Notes: generated from the sequence alone by a model not told the origin. A stretch of 64,000 nt of DNA from Symbiodinium natans (GCA_905221605.1 CAJNDS010002801.1:998618-1062617), one strand, 5' to 3'; counted from the first letter of the stretch, positions 1-11,543 are shown. Numbers and translations are program-made.

Positions 1-772
1 GTGCTGCGAAAAGCTGAGTCGCTCAAGCCGAAACTGCGACGGGTGCTCGCATAGGTGCTTTGCCCAAGACAAGAACGTCTTGCAAAAATGAATTGCGCAT
101 ACGGATAATGACCCTTGCGTTGACTACTGCAATGATGAGCCTTTCGTTAACAAGTCCCTGCGCCCTGCACCCAGACGAGAGCAAACACTAGGTTAGTAGG
201 CGCGGACAATGGGCAGACAGGGACGGAGGTGTGAGTCGAAGAAAGAGTCAAGTTTTCAACTCGGCAAGACTCGGAAACTGCCCTCTGCTACTTTTTGCAG
301 CGAAGTCTTGCAGTAACGCACGATGACAGTTGCTTGATCTGCTTGTTGTGCACTCACGCTCCCTCTCAGCGGCGAATTGGCACTTCTCAGCACAATGCCG
401 TACTCAGACATTTCCGAATTTCGAGAGCCTCATTCTTTGCCTCACTCCGGCCTGGGGAGTCTCCCCGGCATGGATGAAGTTGCCAGTAGTGGAGAGAGGT
501 TCTGCTTCACACGAAGACTGCAGCGCTGTGCACTCATGAGACCTATCGCCTCCTGGCGCGCACGACGCGTCAGCGTAAGCCTGCAGCGCGCGTGCGCAGT
601 CTTGCGTCTCTAATTACATGGCCGGGCTCATCCCTATCCCCTATGGACGGCGTCACAGACAAGTAACCTAGAACCTGCAGAGCCTGCCTACACGCGAAAT
701 CAGGGTCCTTCGAGGTTTCAGCCCTACGTCCGAACCGGATGTCCGAACCCGACGGTATCCGCCCCGGACGAG
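1..772. other. No gene seen at the left edge
   Basis: Only short overlapping ORFs of 60-78 codons occur around positions 295-613. None resembles a known protein and no exon boundaries stand out. The last 100 bases carry CCCTA-type telomere-like words mixed with CCGGAC motifs. Confidence 0.5.
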
Positions 773-1268
773 CAACCCTACGTCCACACCGGACGGTGGA
801 CCCTAAACCTTAAAAATAACCACGGGACCTATAACCCGAAACCCTTCAAAACCTGCGCCCGCACCGGTCTTAAGTCACAACTAACCTGTCCTCTTTTTTA
901 CCCACCTTCGTTGTAAGCCTCGCGAGCCTCCGAACGGCACCGTCATCCCACAACTAACCTGTCCTCTGGCTAGCACAGCTCCAAACCCAAAACCGAGCTG
1001 GGCTTGACGGGTCAAATTCACTTTTCACAATTTGCCCACATGACGAAATCAGGGTCCTTCGGGGTTGCAGCCCCATGCCGGACGACCAACCCTACATCCA
1101 CACCGGACGGTGGACCCTAAACCTTAAAAATAACCACGGGACCTAAACCCGAAACCCTTCAAAACCCTGCGTCCGAACCGGACTTGAGTCACAACTAACC
1201 TGTCCTCCTCTGACCAGCACAGCTCCAAACCCAAAAACCGAGCCGGGCTTGACAATTTGCCCCCATGA
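773..1268. repeat. Direct duplication, about 773-1010 and 1084-1268
   Basis: The stretch containing CACACCGGACGGTGGACC, AAAAATAACCACGGGACC and CACAACTAACCTGTCCTC occurs twice in the same orientation, about 310 bp apart, with a few substitutions and short indels. Both copies continue into a shared segment containing AGCACAGCTCCAAACCC. It lies just beside the reverse transcriptase fragment, so a decayed LTR is possible, but I cannot define LTR ends. Confidence 0.6.
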
Positions 1269-1398
1269 GCTCTTTGCTTAGATATCCTACTCCTGAAGCA
1301 AGGATGTCATCAACGTAGACAGCAATCCACCCAAGGACTTCCTGAGTCTCAGCTGGGAAGGAGCCTACAACGGAAGGTTTCGAAAGTATGGTCGACAC
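1195..1398 (-). pseudogene. Copia-type retrotransposon reverse transcriptase fragment
   Basis: Read on the minus strand, the 67-codon frame contains GWIAVYVDDILASG. This matches the catalytic motif of Ty1/Copia reverse transcriptases, where YVDD carries two of the metal-binding aspartates and is preceded by a hydrophobic strand. Upstream residues in the same frame are closed by a stop at 1402-1404, and the frame ends about 35 residues after the motif, where a full polymerase would run for about 200 more residues plus RNase H. The start codon of the frame is GTG, so it is not a real gene start. This is a short decayed remnant on the opposite strand to the spliced genes further right. The family call rests on a single motif. 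Confidence 0.6.
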
Positions 1399-1613
1399 CG
1401 TTCATCCATCTTAGATATCAAAATACACGGTAATAAAGGACTTCATGGAGCCCTGCTCAAGAATGCCAGTTCTAATTATGGGCTCCTATACTACGTGATA
1501 AACCTGAAGCGCCCACACCCGCCTTTCTTGCCACGCGAGAAGAGCAGCCCTAAACCCCTTACTCTAGTAGCGCTGCTATGAGATGTAAATAGCGGTAGCT
1601 TGCATAGGAGACG

Positions 1614-2681
1614 CTAGAGTAATCTCACACTTGTGAAGGGCTTTCTCCCAAAAGATAGCGCTTTGTTTCTCTGGCAAGCGTAGTCAGCGACTGACTCGCA
1701 CAGGCGACGCTTGCGTGACAGCCTCTGAGACTTGCATGAGGAGTTGTTGTCAGTGCTCATCGATGGCCACGTCATCATGTCCTTTATCAAACTCGTCATA
1801 CTCGCAGAAGATTTGTTCTTCCAAACATGCTGGCGAGCTTCGCACACGAGGTGGCCTGTTTCTGGCAGGGTTATCGCAGATCCCCATATTCGCCTAAAAT
1901 GTCTGCGTGCGTTGAGAATCCTTTGGATCTCCGCAATCTCATCCGTTGTCAAAATGCCATCTCCAAAGTGCACACCAGTGCCTAAAGTACCAGTTGGAAG
2001 GCGTACCCACGCACAGCCCAGTCGAACGCAAACATCAGTCAAGATCTGTAACCTTACACAAGCACCGACAGAACAGCGCGCTGTCAACATACGCTCTGTT
2101 AGCCTCTTCGTGTAGGGCTTGAGCTTGGGCAACGATCGCCACGCTTGATACTCCTTGCCCCAGAGGTTATGTTTTCGCTTGCATGTGTCGTTGTTGGCAT
2201 ACCCATAGACACGATACGGCTGAGCATGTCCTGGCACTGGATTAGATGGCAAAGCGCCGCGTCTTCCAAACCGAGATGATACGACACAAAGAGCTCTGCA
2301 TCGGAAGGATTCTCGAACAAAGGCGTCAATGCCTTTTGCATCTGAAGTACTTTTGATCGTGACAGAAGCCGCCAGAAGCTTGTATAGCTTGTCATGCTTC
2401 TTGGCAACGTTGCCCCAAGGCTGCATGGTCCGCTTCTTTTGCTTCAGGCGATGACAAATCTCTTGCATCACCACTGTGTCTTGCCAAGAACAGCTCTTCA
2501 TTAAAGTATCCACTAGTTGATGAGAACGCTGTTTGGCAGCGCGAGCTGCCTGCACCAACTTCCGGATCTTCGTGTAAGCCTGGAGAATATTCGCCAGAAT
2601 GTCTAAGCGCCCTTTTCGTGAATGTAAGGCCCGTGACACTTTAACAGCATGCGCTCGCTGCATTTTGTCGAGATATGGCAT
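1614..2681 (-). CDS. Unrecognised 355-aa protein, uninterrupted ORF
   Basis: An ATG-started frame of 355 codons is open on the minus strand. In sequence of this roughly even composition, 355 codons without a stop are very unlikely by chance, so it is probably a real or recently active coding sequence. The first 100 residues are rich in Lys/Arg and look helical (for example QAARAAKQRSHQLVD and RLKQKKRTMQPW). The middle has the segment GTGVHFGDGILTTDEIAEIQ. The C-terminal 60 residues are Ser/Lys/Arg-rich. I see no signal peptide, membrane segment or domain I can name. It is intronless, unlike the genes further right, and lies 216 bp upstream (on its own strand) of the Copia reverse transcriptase fragment, so a retroelement-associated or retroposed origin is possible. 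Confidence 0.4.
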   Translation of the reverse strand: MPYLDKMQRAHAVKVSRALHSRKGRLDILANILQAYTKIRKLVQAARAAKQRSHQLVDTLMKSCSWQDTVVMQEICHRLKQKKRTMQPWGNVAKKHDKLYKLLAASVTIKSTSDAKGIDAFVRESFRCRALCVVSSRFGRRGALPSNPVPGHAQPYRVYGYANNDTCKRKHNLWGKEYQAWRSLPKLKPYTKRLTERMLTARCSVGACVRLQILTDVCVRLGCAWVRLPTGTLGTGVHFGDGILTTDEIAEIQRILNARRHFRRIWGSAITLPETGHLVCEARQHVWKNKSSASMTSLIKDMMTWPSMSTDNNSSCKSQRLSRKRRLCESVADYACQRNKALSFGRKPFTSVRLL

Positions 2682-3148
2682 CTTTCCAAAGTGAAACGGA
2701 GACTATGTTGCAAAACAAACGTCTATCTTCTCTCCGGAATACGCTGAACCCTAACCTCTACACCCTACTTTCTTACAGTGGCGGGCCTTTGCTTACAACC
2801 CTAAATCTTGAACCCTACGCTCAAGGCTCCGCGTTATCACAGAGCTCACTTGAGGGTTCATGGAATTTGTAAATACCCTAAATAAGATTGTGGCTCAGGA
2901 TCTGTCACACAAAATCAAAACTTACTGTCTTTAATCTCTCCGCACCGCGTTTCAGAAGAAGTCTTAGCCTAAGCTTCTGACAAGTAGAATCAGCTACACT
3001 GCAACGTGCTTGAGCACGTAACGCTAAGCACCATGCCAGGTCAAGACATGAAGAACTCACGCCTGCTCTTCTGGAAGCAGACTAGGTGAAAATTTGTGAA
3101 CTTTAGCTGCTTTAGCTGTCAAGCATTTGCCGTCTTTGGCCCGGCCCT
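2682..3148. other. Intergenic, no gene seen
   Basis: This stretch holds only scattered CCCTA words and one 65-codon frame (2675-2872) that is Leu/Asn-rich because of telomere-like repeats. Nothing in it supports a gene. Confidence 0.5.
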
Positions 3149-3360
3149 CCAGCTGCCACGCCATCCAGGAGCAGCTTCATGTAAAAGCACGTATACACCT
3201 GCATTGAGCTGGCCCCCCAGCTATGGCAGAGACATCCAGGAGCGGCTCCACGCGCAAACAGGGATACACCTGCAGCTACCTTTCTTAGAAATTCTGTTGC
3301 CCTCCAGCTATGGCAGCGCCATCCAGGAGCAGCATCGTAACAAATAAGCAGGAGTAGACC
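3149..3360. repeat. Three diverged tandem copies of a 70-86 bp unit
   Basis: The words CCAGCTATGGCAG and CATCCAGGAGC, followed by ACACCTGCA, recur starting near 3149, 3218 and 3304. Spacing varies from about 69 to 86 bp. The unit length is not a fixed multiple of three, and short frames across it on both strands are by-products. Confidence 0.65.
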
Positions 3361-3736
3361 TGCAGTTACATGAAAGTTCATTCCTGCCAGCGGTTCGCTG
3401 GAGTCGTCGGCTTGTCATCAATCACCTCCGTGGAGCATAGTGTGAAAGCGAGAGCGTTTGGGGCAGTCTGGCACTACTTGTGTGCAAGGTCACTGAGGTT
3501 TTCAACGTTTGGCTTGACCGGCCCTTCTGTCAAAATCTTAAAGGCTTCAGCATCAGGTCACTTTTGGTTGACGACTTTGGGTGCTGCTACGGAAGCGAGG
3601 TGCTACTAATGCAGCATGCACCTCCGCGCAATGCACTTGAAAGCCTAACCTAAATCTCAGGCTGTAAGACCATCAAATCCAAACCGCTATAAAGCAGGGA
3701 TAGATTCTTTGCAGGAAGCAGCTGGCTGCCCTGCAA

Positions 3737-4040
3737 GTGGACGACCCCGGAACAGGCCTCCCGGCAAGAAAAAAATCAGACCGGGGCTGTCGGACAGGTC
3801 GTCCACGTTCAATTTAATGCAGGGGTGGCGTACTGCTTTGCGAGTGGACGACCCCGGAACAGGCCTCCCGGCAAGAAAAAATCAGACCGGGGCTGTCGGA
3901 CAGGTCGTCCACATTCAATTTGAAGCAGAAATATACTTTGCAGGAAGCAACTGGTGCACTGCCCTGCGATTGGACGACCCCGGAACAGGCCTCCCGGCAA
4001 GAAAAAAGTCAGACCCGGGGCTGTCGGACAGGTCGTCCAC
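3737..4040. repeat. Three copies of a 70-bp unit with inverted ends
   Basis: Units at 3737-3806, 3844-3912 and about 3970-4040 each begin with (G)TGGACGACC and end with GGTCGTCCAC, its reverse complement. The shared core contains GGAACAGGCCTCCCGGCAAG and GGGGCTGTCGGACAG. The linkers between units differ in length (about 37 and 57 bp) and share only CATTCAATTT-like words. Each unit can fold on itself. Confidence 0.8.
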
Positions 4041-5004
4041 TGAACATGTGAGGCAGAATGGTGTTGTGAGCATTTGAGTGAGTGATCACCGCTATGCAGC
4101 ATACACTCATGTGACACGTTTGCTTTCATATGTTTCTCACGGCAAAAATCTTCATTCGCCCTCTTCTATCTTTACCTTTTGCGGTTTCCTACGGTGTCTC
4201 CTTTCTCTACACGTACCTGAACGACTCCAGCATGGCTGTGTCCTTTGGGGGTTAGGGTTCAGAGTTAAAAGAAGCTTTGGGATGAGGCTGGCTTCGGGGC
4301 GGGCCCTTGACTTCTCCCTACGCTTTGGAAGCCCCTCCTCACTCCTGCTAAGTTTTATGGGTGAAAGGTTTCCTAAGCTTTAAGGGTGCAAAGGTTTCCT
4401 AAGCCGAAAACTCGAAATCTCAAACCCCAAGCCTTACAACTTAGAGTTCAAGACTGCTGAAGAAGATTTCGCCTGAAGTTGGCTCTGCAGAGTTCCGCAG
4501 CAATCGTCTCCGGGAGTAGTCGGAAGCAGCCTGAAGGAGATCATTCATTGGCGCCTCTACCAAACAAGGAGTTTTGGGTGGCTTGGAAGACCCTTCTGGT
4601 GAGTCTGGCCAAGAGACCGTTGCGCAAGCCGTGACATCAGCGGAATCGCAGTACGTCAGTGCATTGCACAATATTGCAAGGGCTTTTCAGACGCGAAGAT
4701 ACCACACTCTAAATTGTCCTTATAAGCATGCTGCTATGCTCAAGTTTGTTCTTGTTTTCTGATTCATGGGTGTCTGAATCGGACGCTTGTTTGCTGACTC
4801 GGGCAAGTCCCTACGAAAGACAGCTTCAACAAGCCCATCAATCCAACCCTGAGCGTAGTGTCTCTGCAGCTATGGAGCCACTGCTCCCACTGAAGTGAAT
4901 TGATCAAAACAACTAGGAGGTAGCTGCCACTTACCAGTAATATGTCCTAGTACTACTTACTATAATTTACTCGTGCTACCATTACTGTTGACCGTACTGC
5001 TGCT
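4041..5004. other. No gene seen
   Basis: Short frames of 62-101 codons exist on both strands around 4078-4762, but none has recognisable motifs. A few TTTAGGG/CCCTAAA-like words occur near 4250-4440. Confidence 0.5.
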
Positions 5005-5368
<364 letters not shown>

Positions 5369-7436
5369 CGCCGCGCGTTCCGTGTTTGCCTTTTGGGGGG
5401 AGAGGCGGAAACAGCCAGAGTGGAGAGGGTGGTGAGGAGAGGAGGGCGGAAGTGGGAGGGGGATGTAATTAAAAGATCTATGGGCCACTATTGTCGGCGC
5501 GCAATTCCCAGGCCCGAACATTTCCATGAAACAAACTTTTCACGCGAGTCATCCTGGAAGTCGGCGGCCGCAGTCAGGCCTGTCCGAACTCTGCGCTGCA
5601 AGGGTCTGATGCGAAATCTGGGCGCGAGAAGCTTTGTCGACACCTCGCAGTCCATCTCATCAGGCTCCGCTGGCATGACCTTCAACAAGAGGCGGAGTCG
5701 AGCCAAGGCGCACGCGTGAGAGAGAAAAGGAGTTCGAGACCTCGCAGTCCATCTCATCATGTTCCACTGCCATGACCTCAACCAGAGAGGCGGAGTCGAG
5801 GCGCATGCGATTACAGGCTGCACGTGGAAGGCGCAAGCCACCGAGCGCCGGACGTTCTCGCCGCGGGCGCACTGCGGGCAAACCAACCTCCGAACAGGTT
5901 GCAGCATGGCCTGCAAAGCTACGCGGAACTGTTGTGGCAGAACTCAGCTCCGGACAAGCGCTGCGCAAATCGCGGTCTTCCAGGCGCTCCCGTCACTGGA
6001 GCGCGGCCACGCCAGAGCGACCTGCCAGGGCACGGGCAAGGGCAGCATGGCAGAGAAGAGGCAGTCAGCAACGGAGGGCACCGGTCGCAGGAATCACAAG
6101 TCGTCATGTCCTTGCTGGTTGTCCTGACAGAGGAGGCGCTGCACTCTCCGCAGCACAGTTGTAGTCGAGGCGCAGACCACAAGACTCTCTTGAGCATCTT
6201 CTCGCTCATGTCTGCCGCCGCCGCAGAAGCTTTCCAGGGACGGACCAGAAAGACCTGGACAAGACGGGAAAGAATGCAAACGCAGCTCGCCAACCAGGGG
6301 GCGCACCTTCTTCACGTGGCCGCACGTGACGCGCGCCGCCCGACGTGGCCGTTGGAGGAAGCAAGAGGCCTGGCCCGTCAAGAAAAGCGGCACGCCCAAG
6401 ATAAACTTCAGCCACACGGGACCTGAGGGGTTTCCTCGCGGTGCCGCGGCTGGTACGCATCGAGGAGGAAGCCAGTGGAGGCCTGGCACAGAGCTGCGTG
6501 ACTGCAGACAGAAGCATCGAAACAGGGCGCACGACTTGCGCAGCTGTCGGCGCGACGGCGACCTCTGCATACACAGCACAAAAGTGGAGGACAGACAACA
6601 GGATGTAGGCAGGAGCTCGAGGCCGCAGCAGGCTCCCGGATATCAGGCACGGTCGCAGAGCTGGAAGGAGCCTGGCGGCTGTCGGGCAACACGTCAGCTA
6701 GCTTCGATCTGCCGCATCGCCGAGTCTCCTCGAGGTCGCCAGTCTCCTGGAAGGTTGTCCCGCGGACCTGCAGGCAAGGCAGCAGAAAAAAAGAGCGGCA
6801 ACGCGTCGTACAACACACGTGCCTCTGGAGGAGCCTCGCGGACGCACAGCGTCCCTACGAGCGGCAGAGAGGGCCGGCTGAGACGATGCGCGGCCCTCCC
6901 ATCCTGCACAGCGGGTCTCGTTCTGTGTGTGTTGGCTGTGGTCTGCAGACATGGTAGTCCTTCCACTTGGCTTGGTGGCAGCGGAGGCAGAGGTGCCATC
7001 GCGCCAAGGGGGTGTGGGAACTGAAGCTCCACTTCACCCCCTCGGCATCTTGCCACCGTGACCGCAACCTCGGAGGGCGGCTGCGCAGAAGAATTTTCAA
7101 GAGCACCAGCAGCCGGGCTACCCCTCCGTCCGCAGCTGCGTGAGCCGATGCGTCCTGACCGAGTTTTCACGTTGAGAGAGGGGCGGGGAGGAAGCTTGCT
7201 CACGCAGGCAGCCTGCAACCGGGACAGAAAGGTTCTCCAGAGCGGTAGCTGCCTGGCAGGACTGATCAAAGAGGATGAAGCCAAAAAAGTCGCCATGCCT
7301 GCCAAAAGCGGCGGGCAAGGAAAGACAAAATCCTTGCCATCGCCTCACTCCCGCCTCAGGCTTGGGTGGAAAGAGTAGGGCCGAAAGCACTCAACTTCAG
7401 GAACTGAGCCGAGCAGAAGGCGCGTGTGTTTGCAGA
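5369..7436. other. GC-rich block with overlapping ORFs but no supportable gene
   Basis: This 2-kb block is distinctly GC-rich and free of TTTAGGG repeats. Several frames of 100-230 codons overlap on both strands (for example 5824-6426 +, 6326-7024 +, 6694-7305 -). They compete with each other, are Arg/Gly/Ser/Pro-rich as expected from base composition, and show no domain I know. A 97-bp segment beginning CCTCGCAGTCCATCTCATCA is tandemly duplicated, with copies starting at 5643 and 5740. A gene could be hidden here, but the sequence alone does not pick a frame. Confidence 0.4.
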
Positions 7437-8280
7437 AATTAAGAGAGACAGGGCAGGCAGCGGGAAGGGTCGGGGACAGCGGGAAGGGCAGGGGGAGGGG
7501 GAAGGGCAGGGAGGCAGGCAGGGGGGAGGGGGGGGGGGGCGAATGGTGCTAGGGGGAGGGGCAGCAGGCAGCAGAAACAGGGAGGGGGGCAAGGGGCAGG
7601 GGGCAAAGGGGTGGGTGCCAGGGGGGCAGGGGCAGGTTGGCCAGGGGGCATTGTGGTTCAGGGTGTCATTTGGCACAGGGGGCGAGAAGGGGGCGAGGGG
7701 CAAGGGGGGCATTGGTCAGGGTGTCAAGACAGGGGGCAGGGCGAGTGGCGGGGCCGCGTCAAAGGCCCAAAACTGCGCAGTCGCGTTCTGGGTTTTTGTT
7801 TTCCCCCAACTCCCCCGCCTGGTAGGGCGCAGCAGGGGGCAAAGGGGGCAGGGGCAGGGGCGGGGGCAGGGGCAGGGGGGGCACGGGTCAGGAGGGGGCA
7901 GAAACCAGGGGAACAAAAGGCATAGCGGCAGGGGCAGGGGGTAGTGGGCAGGGGGCAGTTGCAGGGCGGGTAGGGGGCAGGGGGCAGCCCCCTCACCCCC
8001 TGCCCCCTGCCCTGCCCCCTTCCCCCTGCCCCCTTCCCCCTGCCCCCTGCCCCCTGCCCCCTGCCCCCTGCCCCCATTCCCCCTCCCCCCCCTGGACCCA
8101 CTGCCCCCGCCCCTGCCCCCTGCCCCCTGCCCTGCCCCCTGCCCCCTGCCCCCTGCCCCCTGCCCCGCCCCCTGCCCCTGCCCCCTGCCCCCCCTGCCCC
8201 CTGCCCCCTGCCCCCGCCCCCTGCCCCTGCCACTGCCCCCGGTGCCCCCCCCCCTGCCCCCTGCCCCCCCCTCAGGCACC
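7437..8280. repeat. GGGGCA / TGCCCC minisatellite with a strand switch
   Basis: From 7437 to about 7984 the + strand is a G-rich array of GGGGCAGGG-type units. From about 7985 to 8280 it is the complementary C-rich type (CCCCTGCCCC). The two halves form an imperfect inverted repeat of low complexity. The G-rich strand has many runs of four or more Gs and could form G-quadruplexes. Long frames over it on both strands (up to 222 codons, Gly/Arg or Pro) are repeat artefacts. A short non-repetitive stretch occurs near 7755-7830. Confidence 0.9.
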
Positions 8281-9156
8281 ACCCTCCCGCACCCCCACCC
8301 TTCACCTGAATAGGCTTGCGCCAGAAGCTGCGCCACAACCCTGCGCCCTACAATCCAAGGCAGAAGCCCCGGTTTCCAACCCAAGCTGATCCCTGTTCGT
8401 TCGCCATGACTAAGGGAATCCTTTTGAGTTCCTTTTCCTCCGCTTACTTATATGCGTGAATTCGGCGGGTTCACTTGTCTGACTTCATGCTAGAAAGTGT
8501 TCAAGACACCAGATGTTGATTTGCCCGACTGAAAAAGACATGAAACGTTGATCAGTCAACCCACTGGGCAATGCTTTATACTGAGCATGCCAATGCAAAG
8601 TATGCAGTAGCACACAGCAGCACCACCCCTTGAAAGGAGCAGCAGGAATAGGGCAGGAATAGAAGCACTGAAGCAGACATGCTCTCAGGCAAGGCATATC
8701 CCATGAACGCAATGCACGTTCAAGAGGCCATTGGTTCACGGAGTTCTGCAATTCACAACTTTTATCGCACTTCGCTGCGCCTTTCACAGGTGCTCGAGCC
8801 AAGATATCCGTCGCTGAAAATTGCGCAAACTCGATTGCAAGAACATGCTGGAACAAGTGCAGCTGTCAATAGTGGAAGGTCCAAAAGGGACCAATGACGA
8901 TGGGCAATATAGCCAGAACATACACTCTGGGTGCAGCTCCGAGTACGCCCACTGGTCCATAGCTTCCACTTGCGTTCGAAGAAACACAAGCAGTCGCACT
9001 CAGCAAGGTTCACGAACTGAATTGGATAGTGCTAATGATCCTTCCGCAGGTCCCCCTCTTACTTAGGTCTATTCGTTGAGGTGTTTGGGCCTAGAAATCA
9101 AGGAACTGTGGCTCTCGATCTCATGAAGTTTAAGGTCTGCGAGATTTAAAGCTTAG
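8281..9156. other. No gene seen
   Basis: This is unique-looking sequence. The longest frame is 123 codons on the minus strand (8485-8856) and lacks an ATG start or any known motif. Competing 70-80 codon frames lie on the + strand. Confidence 0.45.
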
Positions 9157-9480
9157 GGCAGCCCGATTTGGCCAGATTTTCCGCGGCACTTTGTGAAATC
9201 CCTATGCCTCGTTTTGATTGGTATTTACCACACTTCCGAAGGGTGGCAGCCCGATTTGGCCAGATTTTCCGCGGCACTTTGTGAAATCCCTATGCCCCGT
9301 TTTGATTGGTATATACCACACTTCCGAAGGGTGGCAGCCCGATTTGGCCAGATTTTCCGCGGCACTTTGTGAAATCCCTATGCCCCGTTTTGATAGGTAT
9401 TTTCCACACTTCCCAAAGGTAACAGCCCGATTTGGCCAGATTTTCCGCGGCGCCTTGTCAAACGGGGCAAAGGGATTTGA
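9157..9480. repeat. 88-bp satellite, 3.7 copies
   Basis: Units start at 9157, 9245, 9333 and 9421, exactly 88 bp apart. Each contains CAGCCCGATTTGGCCAGATT, TTCCGCGG and TTTGTGAAATCCCTATGCC. The fourth copy is truncated and more diverged. Divergence between the first three is a few bases. Because 88 is not a multiple of three, the ORFs here are not selected. Confidence 0.9.
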
Positions 9481-9499
9481 CAACGTGCCGGGGTCTCTG

Positions 9500-11035
9500 G
9501 CCAGGCCTGAGGCCGGAAAGGAATTAATATTAAAATATTAAAGTTTTTTAAATATTAAAGTCCCGGGCCGGACTTTAATATTTCAATATTCAAGGTTACT
9601 TTAATATTAAAATATCAAAAATATTAAAGTCCTGGGGTCTCCGGCCAGGCCTGAGGCAGCAAAGGACTTTAATATTAAAATATTAAAGTTTTTTGAATAT
9701 TAAAGTCCCGGGCCGGACTTTAATATTTTAATATTCAAGGCTTGACTTTAATATTAAAATATTAAAATATTAAAGTCCTGGAGTCTCTGGCCAGGCCTGA
9801 GGCAGAAAAGGACTTTAATATTAAAATATTAAAGTTGTTTAAATATTAAAGTCCCGGGCCGGACTTTAATATTTTAATATTCAAGGCTTGACTTTAATAT
9901 TAAAATATTAAAGTCCTGGGGTCTCTGGCCAGGCCTGAGGCAGAAAAGGACTTTAATATTAAAATATTAAAGTTTTTTAAATATTAAAGTCCCGGGCCGG
10001 ACTTTTATATTTTAATATTCAAGGCTTGACTTTAATATTAAAATATTAAAAATATTAAAATATTAAAGTCCTGGGGTCTCCGGCCAGGCCTGAGGCAGAA
10101 AAGGACTTTAATATTAAACTATTAAAGTTTTTTAAATATTAAAGTCCCGGGCCGGACTTTAATATTTTAATATTCAAGGCTTGACTTTAATATTAAAATA
10201 TTAAAAGTATTAAAGTCCTGGGGTCTCGGGCCAGGCCTGAGGCAGAAAAGGACTTTAATATTAAAATATTAAAGTTTTTTAAATATTAAAGTCCCGGGCC
10301 GGACTTTAATATTTTAATATTCAAGGCTTGACTTTAATATTAAAATATTAAAATATTAAAGTCCTGGGGTCTCTGGCCAGGCCTGAGGCTGAATATTAAA
10401 ATATTAAAGTCCGGCCCGGGACTTTAATATTTAAAAAACTTTAATATTTTAATATTAAAGTCCTTTGCTGCCTCAGGCCTGGCCGGAGACCCCAGGACTT
10501 TAATATTTTAATATTTTAATATTAAAGTCAAGCCTTGAATATTCAAATATTAAAGTCCGGCCCGGGACTTTAATATTTAAAAAACTTTAATATTTTAATA
10601 TTAAAGTCCTTTTCTGCCTCAGGCCTGGCCCGAGACCCCAGGACTTTAATATTTTAATATTTTAATATTAAAGTCAAGCCTTGAATATTAAAATATTAAA
10701 GTCCGGCCCGGGACTTTAATATTTAAAAAAACTTTAATATTTTAATATTAAAGTCCTTTTCTGCCTCAGGCCTGGCCGGAGACCCCAGGACTTTAATATT
10801 TTAATATTTTTAATATTTTAATATTAAAGTCAAGCCTTGAATATTAAAATATTAAAGTCCGGCCCGGGACTTTAATATTTAAAAAACTTTAATATTTTAA
10901 TATTAAAGTCCTTTTCTGCCTCAGGCCTGGCCAGAGACCCCAGGACTTCAATATTTTAATATTTTAATATTAAAGTCAAGCCTTGAATATTAAAATATTA
11001 AAGTCCAGGGCCAGAGCCGCCGAACATTAAAATAT
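9500..11035. repeat. AT-rich array of ~146-bp units arranged as a giant inverted repeat
   Basis: Units are marked by AGGCCTGAGGC at about 9503, 9647, 9793, 9931, 10086, 10233 and 10379. Each unit then has GGACTTTAATATTAAAATAT, GTCCCGGGCCGGAC and a return through TTTAATATTTTAATATTC. At about 10390 the orientation flips: the reverse-complement marker recurs at about 10471, 10617, 10764 and 10919. Six to seven units therefore face about four inverted ones. Each unit is itself partly palindromic (TTTAATATTAAA words around CCCGGGCCGG). No ORF of note is present. Confidence 0.92.
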
Positions 11036-11451
11036 TAAAGTCCCAGGGCCAAACCAGGGCCAAACCACATTATACATATTTTTCCTTCTTACGGGGGGGG
11101 GGGTATGGCAGGCCTAGATTCCCAAGGCCCTGCAGAAGTTAGAAGGGTTCCCGAATCCGGAGGCATCCTTTCGCCATGCCATTCAGCAGCCCATTCCTCT
11201 CACATCTTCGTGCGTTCTCGGTTTGTCCACACCGTTTGCCCTGCGCAGCTTCCTAATAAGTGGGAATGGCTAATGTAGGGTTTAGGGACCGAGGCAGTTT
11301 TTGGGTTTGTTGTGGAAATGAAAGCAGCTCAGATGCGCAAGCAGTATCAAAAGTGTGCAAGCGAGCTGTCCTTGTACATGTAACCCTAAACCCTAAACCC
11401 TCAACCCTCAGGATGTAGGGCTCTGACAACGAAGCTTCGGGTGCAATGCAG
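11036..11451. other. Spacer with poly-G tract and CCCTAAA words
   Basis: A G10 run lies near 11094-11103. CCCTAAACCC words at about 11382-11400 precede the exon-like island to the right. No gene is seen. Confidence 0.5.
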
Positions 11452-11543
11452 ACATAACCAGGAGGTGCAGATCCATGGGGAGATCGACTTCAAGAAACAC
11501 ATTGAAGCCGCTGCTCGCCACCGAAAACGGCCCCCAAGACTGG
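11452..11543 (+). CDS. Exon-like island, unrecognised gene
   Basis: An open stretch follows an AG acceptor (an alternative acceptor is at 11470). It encodes HNQEVQIHGEIDFKKHIEAA and then RHRKRPPRL, and ends exactly at G|GTTTAGGGTTTAGGG. CCCTAAACCC lies about 60 nt upstream. Composition and bracketing match the verified exons of the ABC gene below. The product is unknown. Confidence 0.45.

Noticed and set aside
6694-7305. 203-codon minus-strand ORF in the GC-rich block
   Set aside because: It competes with a 232-codon + strand ORF over much of the same DNA. GC-rich composition alone lengthens ORFs, and neither has a recognisable motif.
7426-8384. Long Gly/Arg- or Pro-rich ORFs on both strands (up to 222 codons)
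   Set aside because: They are translations of the GGGGCA array and exist in several frames on both strands at once.
9157-9480. CRISPR array
   Set aside because: The 88-bp units are directly adjacent with no unique spacers, and the genome is eukaryotic.
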